Below the pieces are notes generated by a model. The model searched no databases and was not told the origin of the DNA. It saw only the letters and a program-made list of their open reading frames with translations. 64,000 nt of DNA, taken from positions 14,053 through 78,052 of the forward strand of contig CBDTUS010000001.1 of NCBI GenBank assembly GCA_965363725.1, written 5' to 3'. Positions 29,527-37,856 of the stretch are shown here, one piece after another. The DNA comes from JAGLCY01 sp965363725. Lineage in GTDB: Bacteria; Krumholzibacteriota; Krumholzibacteriia; LZORAL124-64-63. Both the position numbers and the translations under genes were made by a program. Each line of letters starts with the position of its first letter. The first letter of the stretch is position 1.

Positions 29527-30212
29527 TAGGCGCCCTTCCGTTCGATGACCGCGGGCAGCGTCCGGGTCAGGACGTAGAAATCCATCTTGAACCCCACCTG
29601 GCGGACGTAGTCCCGGTCGAGCTCCATCCATTCGGTGAAATCGAGATGGCTGCGGCCCGACACCTGCCACAGGCAGGTCAATCCCGGCGGAACCAGCAAA
29701 CGACAGGCCTGCTCGGGCGTGTAGTCCTGCACCTCCGAGGGGATCTGGGGACGGGGGCCCACGATGCTCATGTCGCCGACGAATACATTGATCAACTGGG
29801 GAAATTCATCGAGGCTGCTGCGGCGCAAAAATCTTCCCACCCCGGTGATCCGCGGGTCATCCTTGATTTTGAAGGCGGCCCCGGTGGCCTCGTTCAGATG
29901 CTGCATCTGTTCCTTCTGGTCCTCGGCATCCAGGGCCATGGAACGGAATTTGTAACAATGGAACCTGCGGCCCCGGTAGCCCACGCGGAGCTGCTTGAAA
30001 AAAATGGGGCCGGGTGTTTCCAGCTTGATCAGCATGACGATGAAAGGCAGAAGCGGCAGGATCAGCAGCAGCCCGAACAGGGAGCCGGCCAGGTCGAACA
30101 ACCGCTTGACCACCATGTAGAAAGGAGTCCGTCGTCCCGGACATTCGGCACGAACGTCCCGGATAAAATCCTCGAACCCGTCTTCACTGCCGTAGAAGTT
30201 ACCGGTGCTCAT
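29523..30212 (-). CDS. Polyprenyl-phosphate sugar-1-phosphate transferase (PssY/WcaJ-type)
   Basis: This monotopic phosphoglycosyl transferase starts glycan assembly on undecaprenyl phosphate. The 229 residues from ATG 30212 have one re-entrant hydrophobic segment (about 40-65), KFRSM, the catalytic Asp-Glu dyad in SSLDEFPQLINV and the GDMSIVGPRP motif. It lacks the large N-terminal domain of WcaJ. It overlaps both neighbours by 4 nt. The sugar is unknown. A second initiating enzyme (WecA-like) lies at 55-56 kb. Confidence 0.9.
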   Translation of the reverse strand: MSTGNFYGSEDGFEDFIRDVRAECPGRRTPFYMVVKRLFDLAGSLFGLLLILPLLPFIVMLIKLETPGPIFFKQLRVGYRGRRFHCYKFRSMALDAEDQKEQMQHLNEATGAAFKIKDDPRITGVGRFLRRSSLDEFPQLINVFVGDMSIVGPRPQIPSEVQDYTPEQACRLLVPPGLTCLWQVSGRSHLDFTEWMELDRDYVRQVGFKMDFYVLTRTLPAVIERKGAY

Positions 30213-31792
30213 GGCTGGTCGACGTCGCTTTCCTTGCGGGTCCATTCCATGACACGGACTCCGGGCCCGGTCATGGCCAATCGCAGATGCCCGCTGCGCG
30301 CCAACGCCACGGGCAGGTGGCCATCGGGATCAAGATACCACTCCCGGGCCAGCACCACCCAGGCGTGATCACGACCTGCCAGCGCGGCGCCCAGGAAGTC
30401 CGCCGCTTCTTGGGAACTCTTCAGGACCGGCAGCTCGGAGGTATTCACGATGTCCCCGGGCCCCTGGTAGTAGAACTTGAAAACGGAGGTGACCACCGGA
30501 ACGATCATGACGTCACCGTCAGCATTGACCCCCTCCAGATGAGCAGCCGCAGCCCTGACATCGGCCTTGGCATACCGCCCGTCCCCATAGTACCCCCCCA
30601 GCGACCACAGGGTCAATCCGATCAGCAGCAGAAACGCGGCCAGCCCCCATCGTCGAGGCAGGTTCCCGAGCCCCCAGGCGACCAGGATCAGGACCCAGGG
30701 AAAAACCATGGAGACATAGCGGGGATTCCAGGGTTTGACGTTTCGCACAGCCAGAAAGGTCACCACCAGGACCGGAACAAGGGTCCACACCAGCAATCGG
30801 GCCCGTCGCCGGTCGAAATGGAACAAACTTCCGCCAAATCCCGCGGCCAGCGGCAAAAAACCCATCAGGAGCAGGGGCCAAAAGCCGCGCAGGACGGTCG
30901 GCAGATCCGGTTGATGCAGTTCCCGAAGACACGGCCCGAAACTGTAGCCGTAAAAGAAGGTCTGAATCGTATAGGGCCAGGCTAACGGAGAAAACGTCGT
31001 CTCACCGCGCAGGGCCTCGCCGGTGACGCTGCCGGGCACCATCCTGTCCACGGCCCAGATGCCCGAGGCCTTCAGCAGCCAAGGCGACACCAGCAGCAAG
31101 GCGACGCCGAATGCCCCGGCCACCACCATCCAACCACGCCTGCTGCGGGGAAAATCGAACATCAGGATACTCATCCCCATGGCCGCCCACAGGAACATCC
31201 CGCTCAGGTTGCTCCAGGCGGCCCCGGCAGCGGACAAAGCGAACAGCAAGGCGGAGGAATAGCGATAATCTTTCCCGTTCAGCCGAAGATAGGCCAGCCC
31301 CATCAGAACCGAAAAGAGCATCAGGAAGGCATACCCTCGCCCCTCCTGGCTGTACCAGACATGAAACGGGTTCAGGGCCAACAGCAGAACGGCCAGCCGC
31401 GCCACCTTGCCACCGGCCAGACGATTCGCCAGGATTCCGAAAAGGGGAATGGTCACGATGCCGGCCACGGCGGCGGGCAGACGCAACATGAGGGCCGATT
31501 CACGCAGACCAACCAGCGGCCAGGCCACGGCCGTGTAAAGGGGCCCCTGGATCGAATCAAGGACCTGCTCGAGGTAACCGACGGGAACCCCGGGCCGGAT
31601 CATGTGCCAACTCAAAATCTCGTCTACCCAGAGGGACTGGGCGGTCAAACCATACAACCGCAGGGCGGCACCCAACACCGTCACCAGCAACAGGTAGGCT
31701 GGAGAAATCGGCGCCGACTCGTGGTCCAGGGGTCCCGCCCAACCGGCGGGCGGCACCAGGGACCCGGAAGTGCTGGTCGGGTTTAACGACAT
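30209..31792 (-). CDS. GT39/ArnT-like membrane glycosyltransferase
   Basis: This polytopic 527-residue protein of the PMT/ArnT (GT-C) type should transfer a sugar from a polyprenyl-phosphate donor outside the cytoplasmic membrane. Ten to twelve hydrophobic helices are visible. The first periplasmic loop has the GT-C acidic motif in SLWVDEILS (residue about 57), and the NPFHVWYSQEGRGYAF block matches the family SQEaRgY motif. A C-terminal soluble region (about 425-527) follows. Acceptor may be lipid A, core or protein. Confidence 0.82.
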   Translation of the reverse strand: MSLNPTSTSGSLVPPAGWAGPLDHESAPISPAYLLLVTVLGAALRLYGLTAQSLWVDEILSWHMIRPGVPVGYLEQVLDSIQGPLYTAVAWPLVGLRESALMLRLPAAVAGIVTIPLFGILANRLAGGKVARLAVLLLALNPFHVWYSQEGRGYAFLMLFSVLMGLAYLRLNGKDYRYSSALLFALSAAGAAWSNLSGMFLWAAMGMSILMFDFPRSRRGWMVVAGAFGVALLLVSPWLLKASGIWAVDRMVPGSVTGEALRGETTFSPLAWPYTIQTFFYGYSFGPCLRELHQPDLPTVLRGFWPLLLMGFLPLAAGFGGSLFHFDRRRARLLVWTLVPVLVVTFLAVRNVKPWNPRYVSMVFPWVLILVAWGLGNLPRRWGLAAFLLLIGLTLWSLGGYYGDGRYAKADVRAAAAHLEGVNADGDVMIVPVVTSVFKFYYQGPGDIVNTSELPVLKSSQEAADFLGAALAGRDHAWVVLAREWYLDPDGHLPVALARSGHLRLAMTGPGVRVMEWTRKESDVDQP

Positions 31793-31805
31793 GTGTTTTG
31801 GCGCA

Positions 31806-32642
31806 TCACTCGGATGAATCCCCCTTGGCCCGGATCGGAACGCCTGGATGATATTCCTTCAATTCCACATCGATGGACCCTACCGGAATCTTGGTCTTTA
31901 TCAGGATCGGGATCCGATAGGCATCGTCGGTGATGTACAAGGTCATCTTGCCTTCGTGCTTGAAGAGGCCTTCGCCCACCAGGACAGGTTCCACCACGAA
32001 ACAGTCCCAAGTGCCGGCCTCCACCTTGACCCTTTCCCGACCGTGGATAAAAACCTGCAGGTCATAGGTGCGACGGGAGCTGTGGGCGGGAAGATCATAG
32101 ACGTCCCCCACCTTGAGGTCCAGGTTTCGGACGTAGAAAAACGCCGAGAGCACGTCCTGTACCCCGGTGGTGATGGGGTAGGTTTCCCCGTTGCCGTAGC
32201 GCGCTTCCTCAGCCAGATGGTCGAAGTCCACCTCAACGGTCTTCCGGTAGTCCCCTTCCCGCAGACGCTTGTAGAAGTAGCGGCTATAAAGGGTCTCGAC
32301 ATCGATGTAACTGATGATCCTGTCCCGCACCTTGTAGATCGAGGAGAAGAAGCGATTGCTGTTGGCCTTGCTCTGGATGTGATAGCAGGTGTGGCCCTTG
32401 TATTCGGTCAGCCCGACCACCTCCAGAATTCCTTCGCCCGCATTGATGGGCCCGTACCCGATGTTGAACACCATGCGTTCCCCGGGGCCATATACCGAAG
32501 GGGCGGGATCGTAGCCGGGGTCGTCCGCCGCAGGTGACTTGCCTGGGGTCACCATGAGCAGGAGACCCAGACACATCCCAAGGCCAAACGAAACCGGGAT
32601 AAATCCGGGGCGCCTTATCTGCAAATCAAACAGAATATTCAC
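31806..32642 (-). CDS. DUF3108-type exported protein
   Basis: This 278-residue protein starts at GTG 32642, overlapping the upstream stop (GTGA). A signal or anchor helix (about 15-38) precedes the domain; GLLLMVTPGKSPAAD suggests cleavage near residue 39. The body has the DUF3108 pattern: GERMVFNIGYGPINAGEGILEV, the HIQSKANSN strand and the KVEAGTWDCFVVEP strand. The function of DUF3108 is not settled. Its place in an LPS gene block suggests an envelope role. Confidence 0.72.
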   Translation of the reverse strand: MNILFDLQIRRPGFIPVSFGLGMCLGLLLMVTPGKSPAADDPGYDPAPSVYGPGERMVFNIGYGPINAGEGILEVVGLTEYKGHTCYHIQSKANSNRFFSSIYKVRDRIISYIDVETLYSRYFYKRLREGDYRKTVEVDFDHLAEEARYGNGETYPITTGVQDVLSAFFYVRNLDLKVGDVYDLPAHSSRRTYDLQVFIHGRERVKVEAGTWDCFVVEPVLVGEGLFKHEGKMTLYITDDAYRIPILIKTKIPVGSIDVELKEYHPGVPIRAKGDSSE

Positions 32643-33715
32643 GACAAGCCCTTTCCGTCAGGGTGACGGCCCAGAACACGGTCCACGGCCTTCAAAACCA
32701 GACCGGGCGACAGTTCATTCATGCAGGGATGACCCTCCAGGGGACATTCCACCAGATCGCAGGGAGAACAGGTGATACCGGTTCTCACTGATACATGATC
32801 CGGGGTGGCGGGGTTCCATCCCACCGGGTCGGTGGCGCCGAACAGAGTGACCGTCGGCACCCCCAGACTGGCCGCCAAATGGCGGGGACCGCAGTCCGTG
32901 CCCACAAAAATATCAGCTTCCTCCATGAGTTGCGCCAATTCCCGGAGGGTGGTCGGCGGAGCAAAGGCGTCGGCAGGAAGTAGGACGCGGAGTTCGGCTT
33001 CCAACGCCCCGTCCTGTGGCCCGGTCACCAGGACCGGGTTGCGGCCGTCCTTCCGCAGGGCGGTAAACAGCTCCGCTGCGTGGGTGGCTGGCCAGCCCTT
33101 GGCACTCCAGGTGGCGCTCATCATCATCACCACCGATTTACCGGGACTCCCCGTCCAGACGGGAAACCATTGGCGAAATGCCGCACTGAATTCTTCATCG
33201 GCAGCAGGAGTTCCTCCAACGGCGGCAAATCCGTCCCGCCAGGGAACTGGAGCGACGCCCAGGGCCCGCAGGGGATCCAGGAAAGCTTCCCCGGCAAACC
33301 CTCGCAGGTTCCTCTGCCCGGACTTGTTGCGGGGAACTTTGACGTTGTAGGCCCACCGTCGGCGGGGCAGGTCATAACCGACGCGCACCGAGGCGCCGGT
33401 CAACATCGTCCAGGTGGCGGTCCGCGGACTGCCGAGCCAGTCGATGACCAGATCGTAGTGCTCCCGGCGCAGGAGGCCCAGCCACGATTGCCCCGCAGGG
33501 GGCGGCCAGGAAAGAACCCTCAGACGGCCGAAGTCGGCGGCCAAACCCGTCAGGTCAGTTATCAGGGGCGCAAAAGGGCGGTCAATGACCAGGTCGATGT
33601 CCGCCTCCGGCCAGGCACGTGCCACCTCCAGGACCGCCCGCATGGTCACCAGAGCGTCTCCCAGCGCCTTTCGTCTGATCAAAAGGATTCTGCGGAAGGA
33701 ACGGGTCGACATCAT
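32639..33715 (-). CDS. Glycosyltransferase family 9 (heptosyltransferase-like)
   Basis: This 358-residue GT-B enzyme is of the WaaC/WaaF/WaaQ type, adding heptose to the LPS core. Seen are the N-terminal RILLIRRKALGDALVTM, the donor-binding MMSATWSAKGWP block and GTDCGPRHLAASLGVPTVTLFG, then a Cys-rich tail (CSPCDLVECPLEGHPC) shared by the three neighbouring GT9 genes. It overlaps the next GT9 upstream by ATGA. The precise acceptor is unknown. Confidence 0.85.
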   Translation of the reverse strand: MMSTRSFRRILLIRRKALGDALVTMRAVLEVARAWPEADIDLVIDRPFAPLITDLTGLAADFGRLRVLSWPPPAGQSWLGLLRREHYDLVIDWLGSPRTATWTMLTGASVRVGYDLPRRRWAYNVKVPRNKSGQRNLRGFAGEAFLDPLRALGVAPVPWRDGFAAVGGTPAADEEFSAAFRQWFPVWTGSPGKSVVMMMSATWSAKGWPATHAAELFTALRKDGRNPVLVTGPQDGALEAELRVLLPADAFAPPTTLRELAQLMEEADIFVGTDCGPRHLAASLGVPTVTLFGATDPVGWNPATPDHVSVRTGITCSPCDLVECPLEGHPCMNELSPGLVLKAVDRVLGRHPDGKGLS

Positions 33716-34911
33716 GATCGTCCCCTTCCGGCAGGATCAACTGAGCCGAGCAACCCAGACAAGGTCCTCAAGACATCTGCGGGTTCGAGTTCCGGCAGAC
33801 AAATGAATTGGGGACAGACATGCAGATCACAAGGATGGCAATGAGGAGCCCTGGCCAGGACCCGGAAAGGTCCTCCCCCTTGGTAGGGAAACCAGATGCC
33901 CGGATCGGTCGGGCCGAAGAGAGCCACCGTGGGAACGCGATACCCCACCGCGGCATGCATGATGCCTCCGTCCACGGTGATCAGGGCCCGGGCGCCGGCA
34001 GTCAGGGCCAGGGCCTTGTCCAGGGGCAGGACAGGCAGGAGGCCGCCTCGTCCCGGCGGGATCAGCCCGGACAAACCGCTCCAGTGATCATCCCTGCCGG
34101 GGGCGACCAGGACCACCAGCGGAAGATCGCTCTGTTCCACCAGCAGGGCCGTCAGCGCAGCCCACTGTTCGAGAGGCCATTCCTTGCTCGGCCAGGTGGC
34201 GCAGGGAGCCAGCAGGATATAGGGATTGTCCGCGTGGAGACCCAGTCCCGCCAGCGGGTCCAATACACCCTGAGAAGAGGGGTCTGCCTGCGGGTCGACG
34301 GCCGGCCGGTCCAGCCACGGCATCAGTTCACCACTGGTATATGTTTCCTGAAGCCAGGTCGGAAAATCCAAACCTGTTTCCACCTGGGTCAGCGGCGCCA
34401 GACGGCAGAGGTGTTCCCCCAGTCCGCCTGGAGCCAGAAGATCGAATCCCGGATGACGGGCTTCCACGTCGGACCGCAAAACCCGGTCGGTGTACAAACG
34501 TCCGCGCCACCTGGTGGTGCCGCCAATCCGCCGCGGTATGCCGGCCAGCTTCAACAACCAGGCGCTGCGGGGATTGAAAAACAGATCGACCGCCAGGTCA
34601 TAGGAGGTGCGTCTCAGATCCACGATGGTGCCCAAGGTTCCCCGGGCTCCGCCAAAGCCGCCGCCCTGGGTGGCCCGCGCTTTGGCGTCATCGCCGTGGC
34701 GGCCGGCCCCCAAACGGTGGAGATGGTCCAACCCCTGGCGGCCCTGCAATACGTCGGCGTAGTCATCCTCGCACAGGTACCCTACCACCAGGTCGGGAGC
34801 ACCTCGTTTGAGAACGTCTATCAGCACCGTGGACATCACGATGTCTCCCAGGTAGCGGAGCCGGGTCAGAAGGACCGACCCGATGGGTTGACTGCCCAAT
34901 GCCCAGCTCAA
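33712..34911 (-). CDS. Glycosyltransferase family 9 (heptosyltransferase-like)
   Basis: This second GT9 paralogue has 399 residues and starts at TTG 34911 in a TTGA overlap with gmhB. It shows SVLLTRLRYLGDIVMSTVLI, the donor site APCATWPSKEWPLEQW and the TVDGGIMHAAVGYRVPTVALFG block. The C-terminal Cys cluster CHPCDLHVCPQFIC matches the other copies. It has an insertion after residue about 70 (GAGRHGDDAKAR) not seen in its neighbours. A role in LPS core extension is inferred. Confidence 0.85.
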   Translation of the reverse strand: MSWALGSQPIGSVLLTRLRYLGDIVMSTVLIDVLKRGAPDLVVGYLCEDDYADVLQGRQGLDHLHRLGAGRHGDDAKARATQGGGFGGARGTLGTIVDLRRTSYDLAVDLFFNPRSAWLLKLAGIPRRIGGTTRWRGRLYTDRVLRSDVEARHPGFDLLAPGGLGEHLCRLAPLTQVETGLDFPTWLQETYTSGELMPWLDRPAVDPQADPSSQGVLDPLAGLGLHADNPYILLAPCATWPSKEWPLEQWAALTALLVEQSDLPLVVLVAPGRDDHWSGLSGLIPPGRGGLLPVLPLDKALALTAGARALITVDGGIMHAAVGYRVPTVALFGPTDPGIWFPYQGGGPFRVLARAPHCHPCDLHVCPQFICLPELEPADVLRTLSGLLGSVDPAGRGRS

Positions 34912-35519
34912 CTTGTCTCCCCCGACCGGTCGGCGTTTTGGATGAGGGCATAAGCGGACCCCAGGTCATCGGCCACCTGAACACGGGGGTCACCATCCCA
35001 TCGGCGGCGGACTTCCTCCACCTGGTTCGGGCCGTGCCCCGTCAACACCAGCACCGCCCCCATACCGTGGTCCCGGCCCAACGCCACATCGCTGGCCTTG
35101 TCTCCCACGACCCAGCTTCGACCGGGGTCGAAGGTAAGAGACTGCGCGACCTCTTCCAGCAAACCCGGTCCGGGTTTCCGGCATCGGCAATCCTCCTGCG
35201 GCGCGTGCGGGCAATAATAGAAGCCGTCAAAACGCGCTCCCTCGGCGGCCAGTAACTCATCAAGGCGGGTCATCACCCGAGCCAGGTCCTTCTCGGAAAA
35301 AAACCCCCGGCCCAGGCCGGACTGGTTCGACACCCCGACCAGCAGATAGCCGTCGCAGGCGGCGGCTTTCATGGCCTCGGCCGCCCCGGGCACCAGGGCC
35401 ACCAGGTCCGGATCGCTCAGGTAGTCCTGATTCGCAATGACAACCCCGTCACGGTCCAGGAAAAGAACCGGCACGGCGCGGCCGCTGTCTTCAGGCAGGC
35501 AGGGTTTCCAGACAGCCAT
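34908..35519 (-). CDS. gmhB: D-glycero-D-manno-heptose-1,7-bisphosphate 7-phosphatase (HAD family)
   Basis: It removes the 7-phosphate in ADP-heptose synthesis. The 203-residue HAD protein has the nucleophile motif FLDRDGVVI (DxD), SNQSGLGRG, the GmhB zinc loop CPHAPQEDCRCRKPGPG and the Mg-binding VVGDKASDV. It lies between GT9 genes, so it supplies heptose for the same pathway. The start shares one base with the waaF stop (TGATG). Confidence 0.9.
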   Translation of the reverse strand: MAVWKPCLPEDSGRAVPVLFLDRDGVVIANQDYLSDPDLVALVPGAAEAMKAAACDGYLLVGVSNQSGLGRGFFSEKDLARVMTRLDELLAAEGARFDGFYYCPHAPQEDCRCRKPGPGLLEEVAQSLTFDPGRSWVVGDKASDVALGRDHGMGAVLVLTGHGPNQVEEVRRRWDGDPRVQVADDLGSAYALIQNADRSGETS

Positions 35520-36652
35520 CAGAGGCCCTCCCGTCCGGCAGGAATCTCACCGTCGAGGAGTTGCACCGCCGACAGTACCGAATCCGCGGACACGGTTTCC
35601 AGACAGAACCGAGGCTGGTTGCAGGTCTTGAGATAACAGGGTCGGCAGTCGAAACCCGAGGCGGTGAGAGCACGCGTGCGTGGTCCCAGAGGCGAGGTCC
35701 AATCCGGGTTCGAGGAACCGAAGATCCCCACCGTCGGCAAACCGAGGGCCCCGGCCACATGCATCAGCCCGCTGTCGTTGCCGACAAAAGCGGCCGCCGA
35801 TTTGAGAACACCAACAGCCTCCTTCAAATTGGTGGACCCGGTCAGGTCCACCACCTCCGCACCGCTGGAGAAATCCTCACCCCAGGTCGCCGGCACATGA
35901 TCCCGCAGTTGGGCGGTGAAGGACCTGGCGGCAGCGTCCCCCAGCAGGGCCACCCGAACCTTGCTCCTTTCCAGAGCCAGTCTGATGAACTCTCCCAGCC
36001 TGTCGGCGGGCCAGGTTTTGGCTTCCCCGTAGGTGGTCCCCGGCGCTACCGCCCAGACCGGCCGGCCGGATCCCAGGTCGGCAGGGGGCACCTCATCACA
36101 CCCGGGCAGCAGGACGGGCGTATCTCCAACCACCGGTTCCTCGATCCCCAGCGAGGCCAGCCAGGCCTTGCCCAGCTGGATCATTTCCAGGGAATAATGC
36201 TGGTCACCCCGCGGTGAAACTGGCAGTCCCCGGGAAAGGAACATGGAACGGCCGTCGGTGCGATAACCTACCCTTACGGGAATACGTGCCAGCCAAGAAG
36301 CCAGTCCCGCCCGGAAGGAAGGAGGGCATAGAATGATGGCGTCATAGGCACCTGCCTTCAACCTGCCCGCCAGGCGGACGGGGCCGGCCGGACCCCGATT
36401 AAGCCGTTTCCGATCCAGGACAACCAGTTCATCGAGGCGGGGATCGTCCCGGAACAGATCGGCCCACTCGGGCCGGATTCCCAGATGGACCACAAGATTT
36501 TCGCCCGTTGCACGATCCACGGCGTTTCGGGAGGCGTCCAGCAGCGACAGCAGGGGGGAATGCATGACCACATCGCCCAGCCAGTTGGGCGCCAATACCA
36601 GGAGTCGAACAGAAGACGGGCCAGGATTACGCATCGTGATCGGGAGCATCAC
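35519..36652 (-). CDS. waaF: Lipopolysaccharide heptosyltransferase II-like (GT9)
   Basis: This GT9 enzyme is the closest to WaaF. It has 377 residues with LLVLAPNWLGDVVMHSPL near the N-terminus, typical of WaaF (APxWxGDxVM). The donor site reads VAPGTTYGEAKTWPADR, and GNDSGLMHVAGALGLPTVGIFGSS matches the WaaF signature. The Cys tail CRPCYLKTC is kept. Start is GTG 36652 or ATG 36634; neither has a good ribosome site. The former overlaps the upstream gene by 26 nt. Confidence 0.85.
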   Translation of the reverse strand: MMLPITMRNPGPSSVRLLVLAPNWLGDVVMHSPLLSLLDASRNAVDRATGENLVVHLGIRPEWADLFRDDPRLDELVVLDRKRLNRGPAGPVRLAGRLKAGAYDAIILCPPSFRAGLASWLARIPVRVGYRTDGRSMFLSRGLPVSPRGDQHYSLEMIQLGKAWLASLGIEEPVVGDTPVLLPGCDEVPPADLGSGRPVWAVAPGTTYGEAKTWPADRLGEFIRLALERSKVRVALLGDAAARSFTAQLRDHVPATWGEDFSSGAEVVDLTGSTNLKEAVGVLKSAAAFVGNDSGLMHVAGALGLPTVGIFGSSNPDWTSPLGPRTRALTASGFDCRPCYLKTCNQPRFCLETVSADSVLSAVQLLDGEIPAGREGL

Positions 36653-37799
36653 CGGGCAGGGGATGGGTGCCGCCCACGGCCCTGCCGTCGGAACCGGGAA
36701 GCGGGGTAGTGATCACCGTCGAGGCGGTGCTGGTGCGGCCTTGGGTCACGGTTTCCACGGCCTCCATGAGGGTTTCGATATCTACCTTTTCCCCTTTGGT
36801 CACGCGGATGACCTGGGCGCGAGGCCGGCCGCGAGGCACCCACTGGGGACCGTCATCCTTGGAGAAAAGCCCGATGGCAGGCACGCCTTGGGCGACCGCG
36901 AAATGGAAAAAATCGGTATTGCCGGACACGAACAGATCGCACTGGGCCAGCAGCAGGGCCATCTCCAGGATGGTGTCCCGTTGAAGGCCGACCGGGATCT
37001 CGGAAAGGCTGGCCTCGAATTTTCGCAGCCGGTCATCGCCATCGGGATTCCCCAGCGGCAGGACCTTGCAAACCAGCTGGCTGGACAACTGGCGGATCAG
37101 GAACTGGATGTTTTTCAGGGCGAAAGCGTGCCCGGTCTTGCCGAGTCCGGGATCGACGCCGATCAGCATCTGGTCTGGATTGGGCTTGTGGAAGTGAACC
37201 TGTTGGGCCATCTGCCGCAGTTTGTCCAGGGGCAGCGGCCAGCGGGACTGGAGTTCCCCCGGATCGAAGTTGAGAAACGGCGCGGCCGCTTTCATGCGGT
37301 CACCCAGATAGCCGTCGTCATCGATCCCGGGTCGCAGTTCGAAGTTCACCCCGGGCCAGGCGTCCTTGTGGGACGGGCCGAATCGCAGGGACGCACCGCT
37401 GGCCAGGGCGGCGAGTTCCAGCCGCGGCTGGGGAGAAAACGACATGATCACCGCCATGTCATATTGGCCTGCGCCCAGTTTCCGCAACAAGGTGCTGAAG
37501 GCGGGCCGCCAGGGATTGAGCTGCCCCTCCTTGTACATGATGCATTGCCGCGCCAGGCCGCTGGGAATCACCAGGGGAGCATGCTTTTCCGGAACCAGAA
37601 AATCCATCTTGGAACCGGGAAACCGGTGGCGGATGGCGGCCAGCAGGGGCACGTGAAACAGAAAATCACTCAGGTCACCGCAATCGATGCAAAGGATCCT
37701 TGAGGTATCGGTCAAGGCTCCCGGCAGGATAAACGAAGCCGCCTTCCCCTTGTTGAAGAAGGGGCGCATCAGGGTACTGATGATCTTGTGCTCCGCCAA
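36627..37799 (-). CDS. Divergent GT9-like glycosyltransferase
   Basis: This is the fourth GT9-type protein, with 390 residues. TTG 37799 has AAAGGCG about 5 nt upstream; ATG 37769 is an alternative. ILCIDCGDLSDFLFHVPLLAAI and SGNTDFFHFAVAQGVPAIGLF keep the family frame, but the G-D-x-V motif and donor-site residues are altered. The Cys tail is missing and the C-terminus is Thr/Ser/Pro-rich. Activity may differ from the others. It starts 57 nt after the lon stop. Confidence 0.75.
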   Translation of the reverse strand: MAEHKIISTLMRPFFNKGKAASFILPGALTDTSRILCIDCGDLSDFLFHVPLLAAIRHRFPGSKMDFLVPEKHAPLVIPSGLARQCIMYKEGQLNPWRPAFSTLLRKLGAGQYDMAVIMSFSPQPRLELAALASGASLRFGPSHKDAWPGVNFELRPGIDDDGYLGDRMKAAAPFLNFDPGELQSRWPLPLDKLRQMAQQVHFHKPNPDQMLIGVDPGLGKTGHAFALKNIQFLIRQLSSQLVCKVLPLGNPDGDDRLRKFEASLSEIPVGLQRDTILEMALLLAQCDLFVSGNTDFFHFAVAQGVPAIGLFSKDDGPQWVPRGRPRAQVIRVTKGEKVDIETLMEAVETVTQGRTSTASTVITTPLPGSDGRAVGGTHPLPGDAPDHDA

Positions 37800-37856
37800 A
37801 AAACGCCTTTCAAGCCGTGTTCGGATCCGGACCGAATAATTCCCGCACCCCGGCGG

